Below, piece after piece: positions 1-7,865 of a DNA stretch of 64,000 bases. Position numbers and translations under genes: made by a program. Each line of letters starts with the position of its first letter. The stretch's first letter is position 1. The notes beneath the pieces were generated by a model. The model was not told where the DNA came from. It searched no databases and saw only the letters and a program-made list of their open reading frames with translations. This DNA is from Streptomyces sp. SCL15-4 (lineage in GTDB: Bacteria; Actinomycetota; Actinomycetes; Streptomycetales; Streptomycetaceae). The DNA lies in NCBI RefSeq assembly GCF_033366695.1, contig NZ_JAOBTQ010000001.1:1364001-1428000 (forward strand), in the 5' to 3' direction.

Positions 1-411
1 GTCGTCCGGTTCGACAGTGCGCGTGGTTACGGGTTCGTCGCGCCGGAAGGCGGCGGAGAGGACGTCTTCCTGCACGTGAACGATTCGCTGATTCCCGAGG
101 AGTACCTGCGCTCGGGTCTCGTCGTGGAGTTCGACGTGGAGAACGGCGAGCGGGGGCCGAAGGCGTCGAACGTCCGGCTCGCCGAGGGCGTCGATCCCGC
201 CCCGCCCCGGCGATCGGCCGCGGCGGGCCGGCCGGTGGTGCTGGACGAGTCCGGCCATCCGATGTGCGATGTGCTCAGCGCCGCGGAGTACCGGCGCGAG
301 GTGACGGAACTCCTGCTGAACACCGGCCCCTTGCTGACCGCCGAGCAGATCCTCGCCATCCGCGGCGCGCTGGTGAAGTTCAGCGAGAGCCACGGATGGG
401 TCGAGGACTGA
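1..411 (+). CDS. Cold-shock-domain protein, 5' end cut by window edge
   Basis: The reading frame is open from the first base, so the start lies before the window. The visible N-terminal part has the two RNA-binding motifs of the cold-shock fold: RGYGFVAP (RNP1-like) and DVFLHV (RNP2-like), followed by the closing strand VEFDVENGERGPKASNVRL. About 75 further residues follow the domain, rich in charged residues and not recognised. A protein of this kind would bind single-stranded nucleic acid in the cytoplasm. It is longer than the classic 67-residue CspA type, so it is a cold-shock domain with a C-terminal extension. A terminator-like hairpin follows the stop, which separates it from the downstream TetR gene. 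Confidence 0.85.
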   Translation, partial: VVRFDSARGYGFVAPEGGGEDVFLHVNDSLIPEEYLRSGLVVEFDVENGERGPKASNVRLAEGVDPAPPRRSAAAGRPVVLDESGHPMCDVLSAAEYRREVTELLLNTGPLLTAEQILAIRGALVKFSESHGWVED

Positions 412-466
412 CCGGCCCGGAACACGGAGGCTCGTCCAGCCGACTCCGGGATCGCTCGCGGCAGAT

Positions 467-502
467 GAGGACGCCGGGTGCCGCATCCGCGCGTCCTCTT
501 TT
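467..502 (+). terminator. Intrinsic terminator after the cold-shock gene
   Basis: Eight-base perfect arms GAGGACGC (467-474) and GCGTCCTC (491-498) enclose a 16-base loop and are followed directly by TTTT. It lies 56 bases after the cold-shock stop codon. Confidence 0.65.
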
Positions 503-514
503 CGGCGGCTTGCT

Positions 515-546
515 GTAGCGCCTGCTCCAATTGGAGCAGGCGCTAC
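515..546. promoter_or_regulatory. Perfect 32-bp palindrome, probable TetR operator
   Basis: The left arm GTAGCGCCTGCTCCAA (515-530) is followed without spacer by its exact reverse complement (531-546), centred on CCAATTGG. It ends 53 bases before the ATG of the TetR-family gene. TetR dimers bind palindromes of this kind and often repress their own promoter, so autoregulation is the simple reading. There is no T-tract after it and a terminator already lies just upstream, so a second terminator is less likely. Confidence 0.7.
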
Positions 547-599
547 GGTAAGCTCGCGCCCGACAGAGGCGAGAGCGGGTCGACGCAAGGGACTTGTGC

Positions 600-1232
600 A
601 TGACCGGGCCGCGGACGGCGGGCAAGAAACGTGCCAACGGCGTGGAGTCGCGGCAGCGGATCCTCGACGCGGCGGTGGCCATCGCGGGCGAACGCGGTTA
701 CGAGGGCACGTCCATCGCGGCGGTCAGCTCCCGCTGCGGACTGCCGGCCAGCTCCATCTACTGGCACTTCCAGGACAAGGACGACCTGATCACCGCGGTC
801 ATCGAGCGCAGCTTCGAGACCTGGCTCGCGGCCGTCGAGCTGCCGGGCGAGGAGGCCGGCACTCCCCTGGACCGGGTCGTGATCATGGCGGCGAACGTGG
901 CCAGGTCCCTGGTGAACGAACCGGACTTCCTGCGCCTCGGCCTCATGCTCGCCCTGGAGCGGCGGCCCGAGGAACCGCGCAGCCGGGCGGTGTTCTTCCA
1001 GGTCCGCGCCATCGCACGGCAGCGGATCGAGCAAGTCGTCCGGTTCGTGCTGCCGCACCTGGACGACGACGCGGTGCGCCTGCTGACCACCTATGCCATC
1101 GCGGGCGCCGACGGACTGTTCGTCCAGCGCGAGTTCAACGGCGACAGCATCGACCTGGTCGAGCTGTTCCAGTTCCACGCCCGGCAGGTGTACGAGACGG
1201 GCATCCGCATGGCGGCGGAGTGCGTCCGATGA
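600..1232 (+). CDS. TetR/AcrR-family transcriptional regulator
   Basis: This 210-residue protein has the TetR layout: an N-terminal helix-turn-helix (about residues 18-62, with RILDAAVAIAGERGYEGTSI and the recognition stretch LPASSIYWHFQDKDDL) and a variable ligand-binding C-terminal domain. The ATG at 600 is preferred over the TTG at 594 because AAGGG at 587-591 gives an 8-base spacing to it. The perfect palindrome at 515-546 is the obvious binding site. The next genes on the same strand encode an amidohydrolase and a P450 system, so a small aromatic or terpenoid-like inducer is plausible but not shown. A gap of about 290 bases separates it from the amidohydrolase gene, so the regulator may be monocistronic. 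Confidence 0.9.
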   Translation: MTGPRTAGKKRANGVESRQRILDAAVAIAGERGYEGTSIAAVSSRCGLPASSIYWHFQDKDDLITAVIERSFETWLAAVELPGEEAGTPLDRVVIMAANVARSLVNEPDFLRLGLMLALERRPEEPRSRAVFFQVRAIARQRIEQVVRFVLPHLDDDAVRLLTTYAIAGADGLFVQREFNGDSIDLVELFQFHARQVYETGIRMAAECVR

Positions 1233-1526
1233 CCCCGGCCGGCCGGCGACGCGCCGCGAGCGCCCGGCGGCCCGCCCGGCCCCGGTGCGCGCATCCCGCC
1301 CCGCCCCGCCCGGCCGGACGTCGCCACCGGTTACGGCACCTTCCCGGACCCCGGCCGACGGGTGCCGTCCGGCACCGCGACCACCGCGCCCGCCGTCGGC
1401 GCCGGTCGCACCGGCAGGAGCGCGCACCGGCCCGCGGGCCGGTGGCGGTGACGAACGGCTGACAACCGCCCGCCCGCCGGTGCCGTCCGGAAAACCATCC
1501 CCGAGAGAGAGTCAGCAGGTCACCGC

Positions 1527-2573
1527 ATGCCCGCCGCACTTCGCCGGATCGACGTCCACCAGCACGTCACACCGCCCTTCTACGGCGCCCTGCTCGCCCA
1601 GGCGGGCATCGCCGAGGCGGGTGGCCGCGCCCTGCCCGACTGGAGTCCGCAGGCGGCGCTGGAGTCGATGGACCAGCTGGGCACCGCCACGGCCGTGGTG
1701 TCCGTCTCCACGCCCGGGACCGGGTTCCTCAGCGACCCGGCCGAGGCCGCCGGCCTGGCCCGGCGGCTCAACGACTTCTCCGCGGCCCTGGCCGCCGACC
1801 ACCCCGGCCGTTTCGGCTGGTTCGCCACCCTGCCCATGCCGGACGCCGACGCCGCCGTGAACGAGGCGCGCCGGGCCCTGCTCTCGCTGGGGGCCGACGG
1901 GGTCACCCTGCTCGCCAACACCCAGGGCGTCTACCTCGGCGCGCCCGGCCAGGACGCGCTGTGGCGGTGCCTGGACGAGCACGGCGCCGTGGTGTTCGTC
2001 CACCCGGCCGAGCTGCCGGCGCCCGCGATCAAGGACATCCCGCCGTTCGCCGCCGACTTCCTGCTGGACACCACCCGCGCCGCCTACCTCCTGGTGCGCG
2101 GCGGCATCGTGCGCGACTGCCCGAACATCCGGTTCGTGCTGAGCCACGGCGGCGGCTTCGTCCCGTACGCCTCCCACCGCATGGCCGTCACCATCGCGAA
2201 CGAGACCGGGCGCTGCCCGCTGGACGTGCTGGAGGACTTCCGGTCCTTCTACTTCGACACCGCGCTGACCTCCAGCCCGGCGGCCCTGCCCACCCTGCTG
2301 GGCTTCGCCCGTCCCGGGCACGTGCTGTTCGGCAGCGATTGGCCGTTCGCGCCCACCGCCGCCGGGCAGTACTTCGCGGCCGGCCTGGACACCCACGTGG
2401 ACCCCGGCACCCTGACCGCCGTCAACCGTACGAACGCCGAAGCGCTCTTCCCCCGACTGGCCGGCCGGACCCCCGCTCCACCGGCCCGCCCGCTCACCGC
2501 GCGGCTGCGCCACTCCGTGCACCGGGCCGGTGCCCGGCTCGCCTTCAAGCTGGTCCAGCCCGGCGCCGACTGA
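1527..2573 (+). CDS. Metal-dependent amidohydrolase of the ACMSD / decarboxylase type
   Basis: This 348-residue TIM-barrel protein carries the metal-binding IDVHQHV motif near its N-terminus (His11, His13), VHPAE near residue 158, a LSHGGGF histidine near residue 205 and FGSDWPF near residue 268, where the Asp is the catalytic metal ligand. This order is that of the aminocarboxymuconate-semialdehyde decarboxylase (ACMSD) and resorcylate decarboxylase group, whose members mostly decarboxylate aromatic or muconic acids, although some hydrolyse. An AGCAGG ribosome site precedes the ATG. It lies upstream of a ferredoxin, reductase and P450 on the same strand, with a 98-base gap to the ferredoxin. 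A shared aromatic-degradation or tailoring pathway is inferred; the substrate is unknown. Confidence 0.85.
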   Translation: MPAALRRIDVHQHVTPPFYGALLAQAGIAEAGGRALPDWSPQAALESMDQLGTATAVVSVSTPGTGFLSDPAEAAGLARRLNDFSAALAADHPGRFGWFATLPMPDADAAVNEARRALLSLGADGVTLLANTQGVYLGAPGQDALWRCLDEHGAVVFVHPAELPAPAIKDIPPFAADFLLDTTRAAYLLVRGGIVRDCPNIRFVLSHGGGFVPYASHRMAVTIANETGRCPLDVLEDFRSFYFDTALTSSPAALPTLLGFARPGHVLFGSDWPFAPTAAGQYFAAGLDTHVDPGTLTAVNRTNAEALFPRLAGRTPAPPARPLTARLRHSVHRAGARLAFKLVQPGAD

Positions 2574-2671
2574 GGGGCGCCCGCGGCGCCGTCCCGCTCG
2601 CGTGGCGGGCGGGTGCCGGGCCGCCCATGATGGGACGGTCAGCGGTCAGCCGAGCAGGAAGAGCGACGGCC

Positions 2672-2881
2672 ATGCAGATCGTCGTGGATCTCACGCGCTG
2701 CCAGGGCTACGCGCAGTGTGTGTTCCTCGCCCCGGACGTCTTCCGGTTGCACGGTGAGGAAGGCCTGCTGTACAAGCCGTCGGTGCCCGACGACCGGCTG
2801 GAGCGCGTCCGCCAGGTTGCGGCCGCCTGCCCGGTGCGGGCGATCCTCGTCGGCGAGGAGGTGGGCACCGGTGGCGGGTGA
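2672..2881 (+). CDS. Small 3Fe-4S-type ferredoxin for a P450
   Basis: This 69-residue protein shows Cys10, Cys16 (C-x5-C) and Cys53 followed by Pro, the three-cysteine pattern of the small ferredoxins that serve actinomycete P450s; the usual fourth cysteine is absent, favouring a 3Fe-4S cluster. It would carry electrons from the reductase encoded next to the P450 two genes on. The GTG of the reductase lies inside its last codons, so the two are translationally coupled. A GCAGGA-like ribosome site precedes the ATG. The short, acidic sequence and its place between amidohydrolase and reductase genes make the role fairly secure, though the redox partner specificity is inferred. Confidence 0.9.
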   Translation: MQIVVDLTRCQGYAQCVFLAPDVFRLHGEEGLLYKPSVPDDRLERVRQVAAACPVRAILVGEEVGTGGG

Positions 2882-4244
2882 GGCGCGGGACGGCCGCATC
2901 GTCGTCGTCGGCGCCTCGCTCGCCGGGCTGCGGGCCGCCGAGACGCTCCGGGACGAGGGTTTCACCGGTTCGCTGACCGTGGTCGGGGACGAACCCCATC
3001 CGCCCTACGACCGGCCGCCGCTGTCCAAGCAGGTGCTGCTCGACGAGGCCCCCGCGGACAGCACGGGACTGCCGGTGCGCCGGGACCCGGACGCCGAGTG
3101 GCGTCTCGGCGTGGCCGCCACCGGGCTGGACCCGCTGGCCCGGCGGGTGCTGCTGGCCGACGGGGAGTCACTGCCGTACGACCGGCTGCTCATCGCCACC
3201 GGGACCCGGGCGCGGCCCTGGCCCGACCCGGCCGGCGCGGCCCTGGACGGCGTGTTCACCCTGCGCACGCGCGAGGACGCGACGGGGCTGGCGGCGCGGC
3301 TGGCCGCCGGACCCGGACGGGTGCTGGTCGTCGGCGCCGGATTCACCGGTTCGGAGATCGCCTCGGCCTGCCGCAAGCGGGGACTTCAGGTGACGGTCGC
3401 CGAACGCGGCCCCGATCCGCTGGTCGGCGCGCTCGGCGGGACGCTGTCCCGGCTCGCGGCCCTGATGCACCGCGAGCACGGGGTGGACCTGCGCTGCGGG
3501 GTGACGGTGACCGCGCTGCTCGGCGACGGTGCCGGCCGGTTCACCGGGGCGGATCTGTCCGACGGGACCCGCGTCGAGGCGGACGTGTGCGTGGTGGCGC
3601 TGGGCGCGGTGCGCAACGTGGAGTGGCTGGCGGAGTCGGGGCTGGCGGCGGGCCCGCGCGGGATCGCCTGCGACGCGGGGTGCCGGGCCTTCACCCGGTA
3701 CGGGATCGTCACCGACGACATCTTCGTGGCCGGGGACGTCTCCCGGTTCCCGCATCCGCTGTTCGGCTACCAGATGCTCTCGCTGGAGCACTGGGGCAAC
3801 GCGGTCGCGCAGGCCGAGGTGGCGGCCCACAACATGGTCAGCCCCGGGCCGCTGCGCCGCCCGCACCTGTCCCTGCCGGTGTTCTGGTCCACCCAGTTCG
3901 GCCTGAACATCAAGTCGGTGGGCGTGCCGACCTACTCCGACCACATCGTCATCGCCCAGGGATCGCTGGAGGCGGGCCGGCTGGCGATGGTCTACGGCTA
4001 CCGGGGCCGGGTCACCGCCGCGGTCACCGTCGACATGGCCAAGTCGGTCGACTACTACCGGCATCTCATCGAGACCGCCGCCCCGTTCCCGCCCCCGCCC
4101 GGCGCGGCGGACCGCGCGCTCACGGCCGACATCCCGCTGCCCTCGGACGTGCCGGACCCGAAGGGGCTGTCCCACGAACCCGTCGTGGCGCTCACCGGTC
4201 ATCTGCCCGACCGAGCGCTGATGGTGGTGCAGCCGCCCGGCTGA
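2871..4244 (+). CDS. FAD/NAD(P)-dependent ferredoxin reductase
   Basis: This 457-residue flavoprotein has an FAD-binding dinucleotide fold at the start (IVVVGASLAGLRAAE), a second Rossmann motif near residue 150 (VLVVGAGFTGSEIA) for NAD(P)H, and the late FAD motif DIFVAGDVSRFP. The C-terminal domain (LPVFWSTQFGLNIKSVG onward) is typical of ferredoxin reductases of oxygenase systems. The GTG at 2871 is the only start that leaves the FAD motif intact while barely overlapping the ferredoxin; earlier frame-matching codons would put about 50 extra residues inside the ferredoxin gene. It supplies electrons through the upstream ferredoxin to the P450 whose gene starts 31 bases downstream. Confidence 0.9.
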   Translation: MAGEARDGRIVVVGASLAGLRAAETLRDEGFTGSLTVVGDEPHPPYDRPPLSKQVLLDEAPADSTGLPVRRDPDAEWRLGVAATGLDPLARRVLLADGESLPYDRLLIATGTRARPWPDPAGAALDGVFTLRTREDATGLAARLAAGPGRVLVVGAGFTGSEIASACRKRGLQVTVAERGPDPLVGALGGTLSRLAALMHREHGVDLRCGVTVTALLGDGAGRFTGADLSDGTRVEADVCVVALGAVRNVEWLAESGLAAGPRGIACDAGCRAFTRYGIVTDDIFVAGDVSRFPHPLFGYQMLSLEHWGNAVAQAEVAAHNMVSPGPLRRPHLSLPVFWSTQFGLNIKSVGVPTYSDHIVIAQGSLEAGRLAMVYGYRGRVTAAVTVDMAKSVDYYRHLIETAAPFPPPPGAADRALTADIPLPSDVPDPKGLSHEPVVALTGHLPDRALMVVQPPG

Positions 4245-4275
4245 CCCGCGTCCCGCCCGACCACGAGGAGCCGCC

Positions 4276-5475
4276 ATGGCCCCCGGCACCCTGCTGGCCC
4301 GGATCACCGACTACGCGAGCCGCCCCGATCCCTACCCGCTGTACGCGCGAGCGCGGGCGGCCGGGCCGGTGCTGCGGCAGGACGACGGCTCCTTCCTGGT
4401 CGGCGGCTACCACGAGATCGCCGCGCTGCTGCACGATCCCCGGATGAGCGCCGACGAGCGGGCCCGCACCACGCCGACGCCGTACGAGGGGAGCCGGGAC
4501 GCGTCGTTCCTGCGGCTCGACGACCCCGAGCACCACCGGCTGCGCACCCTGGCCATGCGGCCGTTCGGCCCCCCGCACAGCCCGCACCGGGTCGACGCCA
4601 TGCGCGGGGAGATCGCGCGCATCACCGAGGAGCTGCTGGCGGGCCTGCCGGCGGACCGGCCGGTCGACATCGTGGACGACTTCGCCTATCCGCTGCCGGT
4701 CATCGTGATCTGCCGGCTGCTCGGCGTGCCGCGCGAGGACGAGCCGCGGTTCAGGGCCTGGTCCGACGCCCTGGTGGCGACCGCCGACATCCGGCCGGGC
4801 GAGGACACCACGGAGGTGGAGCGGGCCGGTGACCGGGCCGGCGCCGAGCTGCGGCAGTATCTGCTGGACCTCGCCGAGCGGCGCCGCGGCCGGCCGGCCG
4901 ACGACATGCTCTCCGCCTTCGTCAACGAGCCCGACCCGTCTTTGCGGCTGACCTCGCAGGAACTCGCGGTGACCGCCGCGCTGCTGCTCATCGCGGGGCA
5001 CGAGACCACGGTCAACCTGATCACCAACGGCGTGCTGACCCTGCTGCGCGGGCCCGAGCACCTTCGGCGGCTGTCCCGGGAACCCGGGCTGCTGCCGGTC
5101 GCGGTGGAGGAGTTGCTGCGCTACGAGCCTCCGGTCCACCTGCGGGAGCGGGTGCCCCTGGTGGACATCGAGGTGGCCGGCACCACCCTGCCCGCGGGCA
5201 CCTCCGTGATGCTGGCGCTGGCCTCCGGCAACCGCGACTCCCGGCGGTTTCCCGACCCGGACCGGTTCGACCCCGGCCGCGCGGACAACGAGCACCTGGG
5301 CTTCGGCAGCGGCATCCACCTGTGCTACGGCGCGCCGCTCGCCCGGATCGAGGCCCAGACGGCACTGGGCGCGCTGCTGCCCCGGCTGCGGACCGCCCGG
5401 CTGGTCGAGGACCCGCCGCCGTACCGGCAGAACGCCATGCTGCGCGGCCCCCGCCATCTGCGCGTCCGGCTGTGA
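4276..5475 (+). CDS. Cytochrome P450
   Basis: This 399-residue protein is a soluble bacterial P450. The I-helix oxygen-activation motif AGHETT is at 240-245, the K-helix ExxR pair at Glu279 and Arg282, and the haem-binding loop FGSGIHLCYG contains Cys350, the thiolate ligand. It follows the ferredoxin and reductase on the same strand, giving a complete class I system in one operon, with an RBS (GAGGAG) before the ATG. The CYP family cannot be set by eye. The upstream amidohydrolase suggests that the P450 acts on an aromatic or carboxylated small molecule, possibly to demethylate or hydroxylate it; this is inference only. Confidence 0.93.
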   Translation: MAPGTLLARITDYASRPDPYPLYARARAAGPVLRQDDGSFLVGGYHEIAALLHDPRMSADERARTTPTPYEGSRDASFLRLDDPEHHRLRTLAMRPFGPPHSPHRVDAMRGEIARITEELLAGLPADRPVDIVDDFAYPLPVIVICRLLGVPREDEPRFRAWSDALVATADIRPGEDTTEVERAGDRAGAELRQYLLDLAERRRGRPADDMLSAFVNEPDPSLRLTSQELAVTAALLLIAGHETTVNLITNGVLTLLRGPEHLRRLSREPGLLPVAVEELLRYEPPVHLRERVPLVDIEVAGTTLPAGTSVMLALASGNRDSRRFPDPDRFDPGRADNEHLGFGSGIHLCYGAPLARIEAQTALGALLPRLRTARLVEDPPPYRQNAMLRGPRHLRVRL

Positions 5476-5482
5476 GCGGCGG

Positions 5483-6037
5483 CTACGGCGCCGGGCGGCG
5501 CCCGAGACCGCGGTGGCGGTCCGGATCGACCACCGTGGTCAGGCCGTTGAGCAGCAGACGGGTGCCGCCGCGCAGATGGGCGGCGTCCTGGTCGCCGTCC
5601 GAGCCGGGCGCGAGCCAGGTGTACTGCTCGTGCCACAGCAGGCGGCAGCCGGCCGGCTCGTCGGAGAGTTCGACGGTGACGAGGGAGATCCAGCGGCGGA
5701 CGTCGTCGACCTCGGCCTCGTAGACGTACACGATCCGGGTGTCCGGGACGATGTCGAGGAAGCGGGAACGGTAGGCGAGACGCTCCTCGGTGCCGCCGGA
5801 GACGAAGACGTTGCGGGCGCTCTCGCCGCCGCCGACCCGGAAGTCCAGCTCGTGTCCGGCGGTTTCGGAGGGGCCGGGGAGGCGGAACCAGCGGCCGCGC
5901 AGGGAGGGTTCGGCGAAGCCGCGGAAGACCTCGGCGCGGGGCACCGTGAAGTCTGTGCCGACGGAGAACGAGCCGTGGCGCGCGGGGAGCACCGGGAGGC
6001 CGTCCGGCTTCGCCGGTGTGGGGTGACCTGCGTCCAT
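5483..6037 (-). CDS. SRPBCC (AHSA1-like) small-molecule-binding protein
   Basis: This 184-residue protein fits the START-like AHSA1 pattern: an early strand (FSVGTDFTVPRAEVFRGFAEPSLRGRWF), a middle region with repeated beta strands (ERLAYRSRFLDIVPDTRIVYVYEAE) and a closing helix (GGTRLLLNGLTTVVD). Such proteins form a deep hydrophobic pocket and act as stress proteins, ligand carriers or polyketide cyclase relatives. It is convergent with the P450 gene and only 7 bases away from it. The ATG at 6037 precedes the conserved core by about 22 residues. No catalytic residue can be pointed to and the ligand is unknown. Confidence 0.75.
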   Translation of the reverse strand: MDAGHPTPAKPDGLPVLPARHGSFSVGTDFTVPRAEVFRGFAEPSLRGRWFRLPGPSETAGHELDFRVGGGESARNVFVSGGTEERLAYRSRFLDIVPDTRIVYVYEAEVDDVRRWISLVTVELSDEPAGCRLLWHEQYTWLAPGSDGDQDAAHLRGGTRLLLNGLTTVVDPDRHRGLGRRPAP

Positions 6038-6070
6038 GGGCTGAACCTAGCACCCGGTTCCGCACTGCCC

Positions 6071-6880
6071 TCAGCGTGCCCGGCCCGTCGCCCGGCCGGT
6101 CAGCAGGTCCCGCAGTTCGCGGGCGTTGCGGCGGCTCACGGCGAGCGTCCGGTCGCCGATACGGACCGTCAGATTACCGCCTTCGACACGGAGTTCCTCG
6201 ATCCGGCCGAGGGCGACGAGCCGGCTGCGGTGGATGCGGACGAAGCCGTGCGCGCGCCACTGCTCCTCCAGCGTGGACAGCGGGATCCGCACCAGATGGC
6301 TGCCCTCGCCGGTGTGCAGCCGCGCGTAGTCGCCCTGGGCCTCGACATGGGTGATGTCGGCGAGGGGCACGAACCGGGTCACTCCGCCCAGTTCCACGGG
6401 CACGTGACCGCCGGGGCCGGGCGCGGCGGGCGCGGGCGTCCAGGGCGCGGCCGGGCGGGGTCCCTGACCGGCCCGGACCAGTTCGGCGACGCGTCGTACG
6501 GCCTCGGCGAAGCGCTCCTTGCGGAGCGGTTTGAGCAGGTAGTCCACCGCCTTGAGGTCGAAGGCGCGCACGGCGAAGTCCTCGTAGGCGGTGACGAACA
6601 CGATCAGCGGCGGCGCGGCGAACCCGGCCAGCATCCGGGCCAGTTCGAGACCGCCGAGGCCGGGCATGTCGATGTCGAGGAAGACGACGTCGAAGCCCTC
6701 CGGGCCGTCCGGGTCCCGCGCCAGGGCGTCGTTCAGCCGGCGCAGCGCCTCGCCGGCCTCCCGCGCGGGCACGGCCGTGCCGACCCGCGGGTCCTCGCCG
6801 AGCAGGTACAGCAGTTCGTCGAGCGCGGGGCGTTCGTCGTCCACGGCCAGGGCGCGCAGGGGCGCGTCGGTCACGCTCAT
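6071..6880 (-). CDS. LytTR-family response regulator without adjacent kinase
   Basis: This 269-residue regulator has a receiver domain with the acidic pair Asp14-Asp15, phospho-acceptor Asp69 in FLDIDMPG and Lys117 in LLKPL. A proline/alanine-rich linker follows, then a LytTR DNA-binding domain from about residue 172 (ITHVEAQGDYARLHT, VRIHRSRLVAL, LAVSRRNARELRDLL). AAGGAG precedes the ATG. LytTR regulators are normally driven by LytS-type histidine kinases and in actinomycetes often sit with solute symporters, yet no kinase lies near. A LytS-type kinase without a regulator is found at 57.5-58.7 kb beside a symporter, also on the minus strand. Pairing of the two is an inference. Confidence 0.92.
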   Translation of the reverse strand: MSVTDAPLRALAVDDERPALDELLYLLGEDPRVGTAVPAREAGEALRRLNDALARDPDGPEGFDVVFLDIDMPGLGGLELARMLAGFAAPPLIVFVTAYEDFAVRAFDLKAVDYLLKPLRKERFAEAVRRVAELVRAGQGPRPAAPWTPAPAAPGPGGHVPVELGGVTRFVPLADITHVEAQGDYARLHTGEGSHLVRIPLSTLEEQWRAHGFVRIHRSRLVALGRIEELRVEGGNLTVRIGDRTLAVSRRNARELRDLLTGRATGRAR

Positions 6881-6995
6881 GTGCGAAAGCGCTCCTTCCG
6901 TCCTCGGCCGCTCCCCATCGTGGTGCCGCCGGGCGCCGCCGTCGAGATCGCGGACGGCGCTGTGTCCGGGCCGTGATGCCCGGGGGGCGGGACCG

Positions 6996-7865
6996 TTATT
7001 TGAGGCCGCTGAGCATGACGCCGCGGATGTAGTGCTTTTGGAGCAGCAGGAACAGCACCAGCACCGGCAGGACGCTCAGGACCAGGCCGGCCATGACGAT
7101 CGGCAGCGTACGGGCCGGGTCGACGTGGTCGCGCAGCAGCTGGATGCCGACGGGCAGGGTCATCAGGTCCGGGTTGGCGGTGGAGACGAGCAGCGCCCAG
7201 ATGTACTCGTTCCAGGCGTCGACGGCGGTGAGCAGCCCGAGGGTGACCAGGACCGGTGCGGTCTGCGGGACCACGATCCGCCACCACACGGTGAACTCGC
7301 CGGCGCCGTCGACGCGGGCGGCCTCCAGGACCTCGTCGGGCAGGGACAGCATGAACTGGCGGGTCAGGAAGATCCCGAAGCCGTTGACGAGGAACGGCAC
7401 GGCGAGCGCCACGATGCTGACGGTCAGGCCCGCGCCGCCGCGTCCGAGCAGGTCGTTGCCGCCCGCCAGCGGCCAGTGCACCAGGATCAGGAAGTGCGGG
7501 ATGAGGAAGACGAACGGCGGGAACATCATGGTCGACAGCACCAGCCGGAAGACGAGGTCCCGGCCGGGAAAGCGGAGTTTGGCGAGCGCGTAGCCCGCGA
7601 GCAACGAGGTGAGCAGCACCGACGCGGTGACGACGGCGGTGACGACGACGCTGTTGCGGAAGAGCACCGGCAGGTTCAGCTGGTGGACGGCCGCGCGGTA
7701 GTTGGACAGGGCGAACGCCTTCGGCAGGAACCGGTACGGCAGTGTGCCGGCCTCGCCGGGGCCCTTGAAGGACGTCATCACCATGTCGAGGAACGGCACC
7801 ACCGTGAGCAGGGCGCCGGCTGCCACGACCAGGTACGACAGCCACGGTGCGCTCCGGCGCGTCAC
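6996..7865 (-). CDS. Sugar ABC transporter permease (MalG-type)
   Basis: This 289-residue membrane protein has about six transmembrane segments, starting with LSYLVVAAGALLTVVPFL, and the cytoplasmic loop that docks the ATPase (LPDEVLEAARVDGAGEFTVWWRIVVPQTAPVL, the EAA motif). It ends LQKHYIRGVMLSGLK, as MalG-type carbohydrate permeases do. The GTG start overlaps the stop of the preceding permease by four bases. It is the last gene of an importer operon with no ATPase gene; in Streptomyces such carbohydrate importers share the ATPase MsiK. The response regulator gene begins about 115 bases further along on the same strand. Confidence 0.93.
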   Translation of the reverse strand: MTRRSAPWLSYLVVAAGALLTVVPFLDMVMTSFKGPGEAGTLPYRFLPKAFALSNYRAAVHQLNLPVLFRNSVVVTAVVTASVLLTSLLAGYALAKLRFPGRDLVFRLVLSTMMFPPFVFLIPHFLILVHWPLAGGNDLLGRGGAGLTVSIVALAVPFLVNGFGIFLTRQFMLSLPDEVLEAARVDGAGEFTVWWRIVVPQTAPVLVTLGLLTAVDAWNEYIWALLVSTANPDLMTLPVGIQLLRDHVDPARTLPIVMAGLVLSVLPVLVLFLLLQKHYIRGVMLSGLK

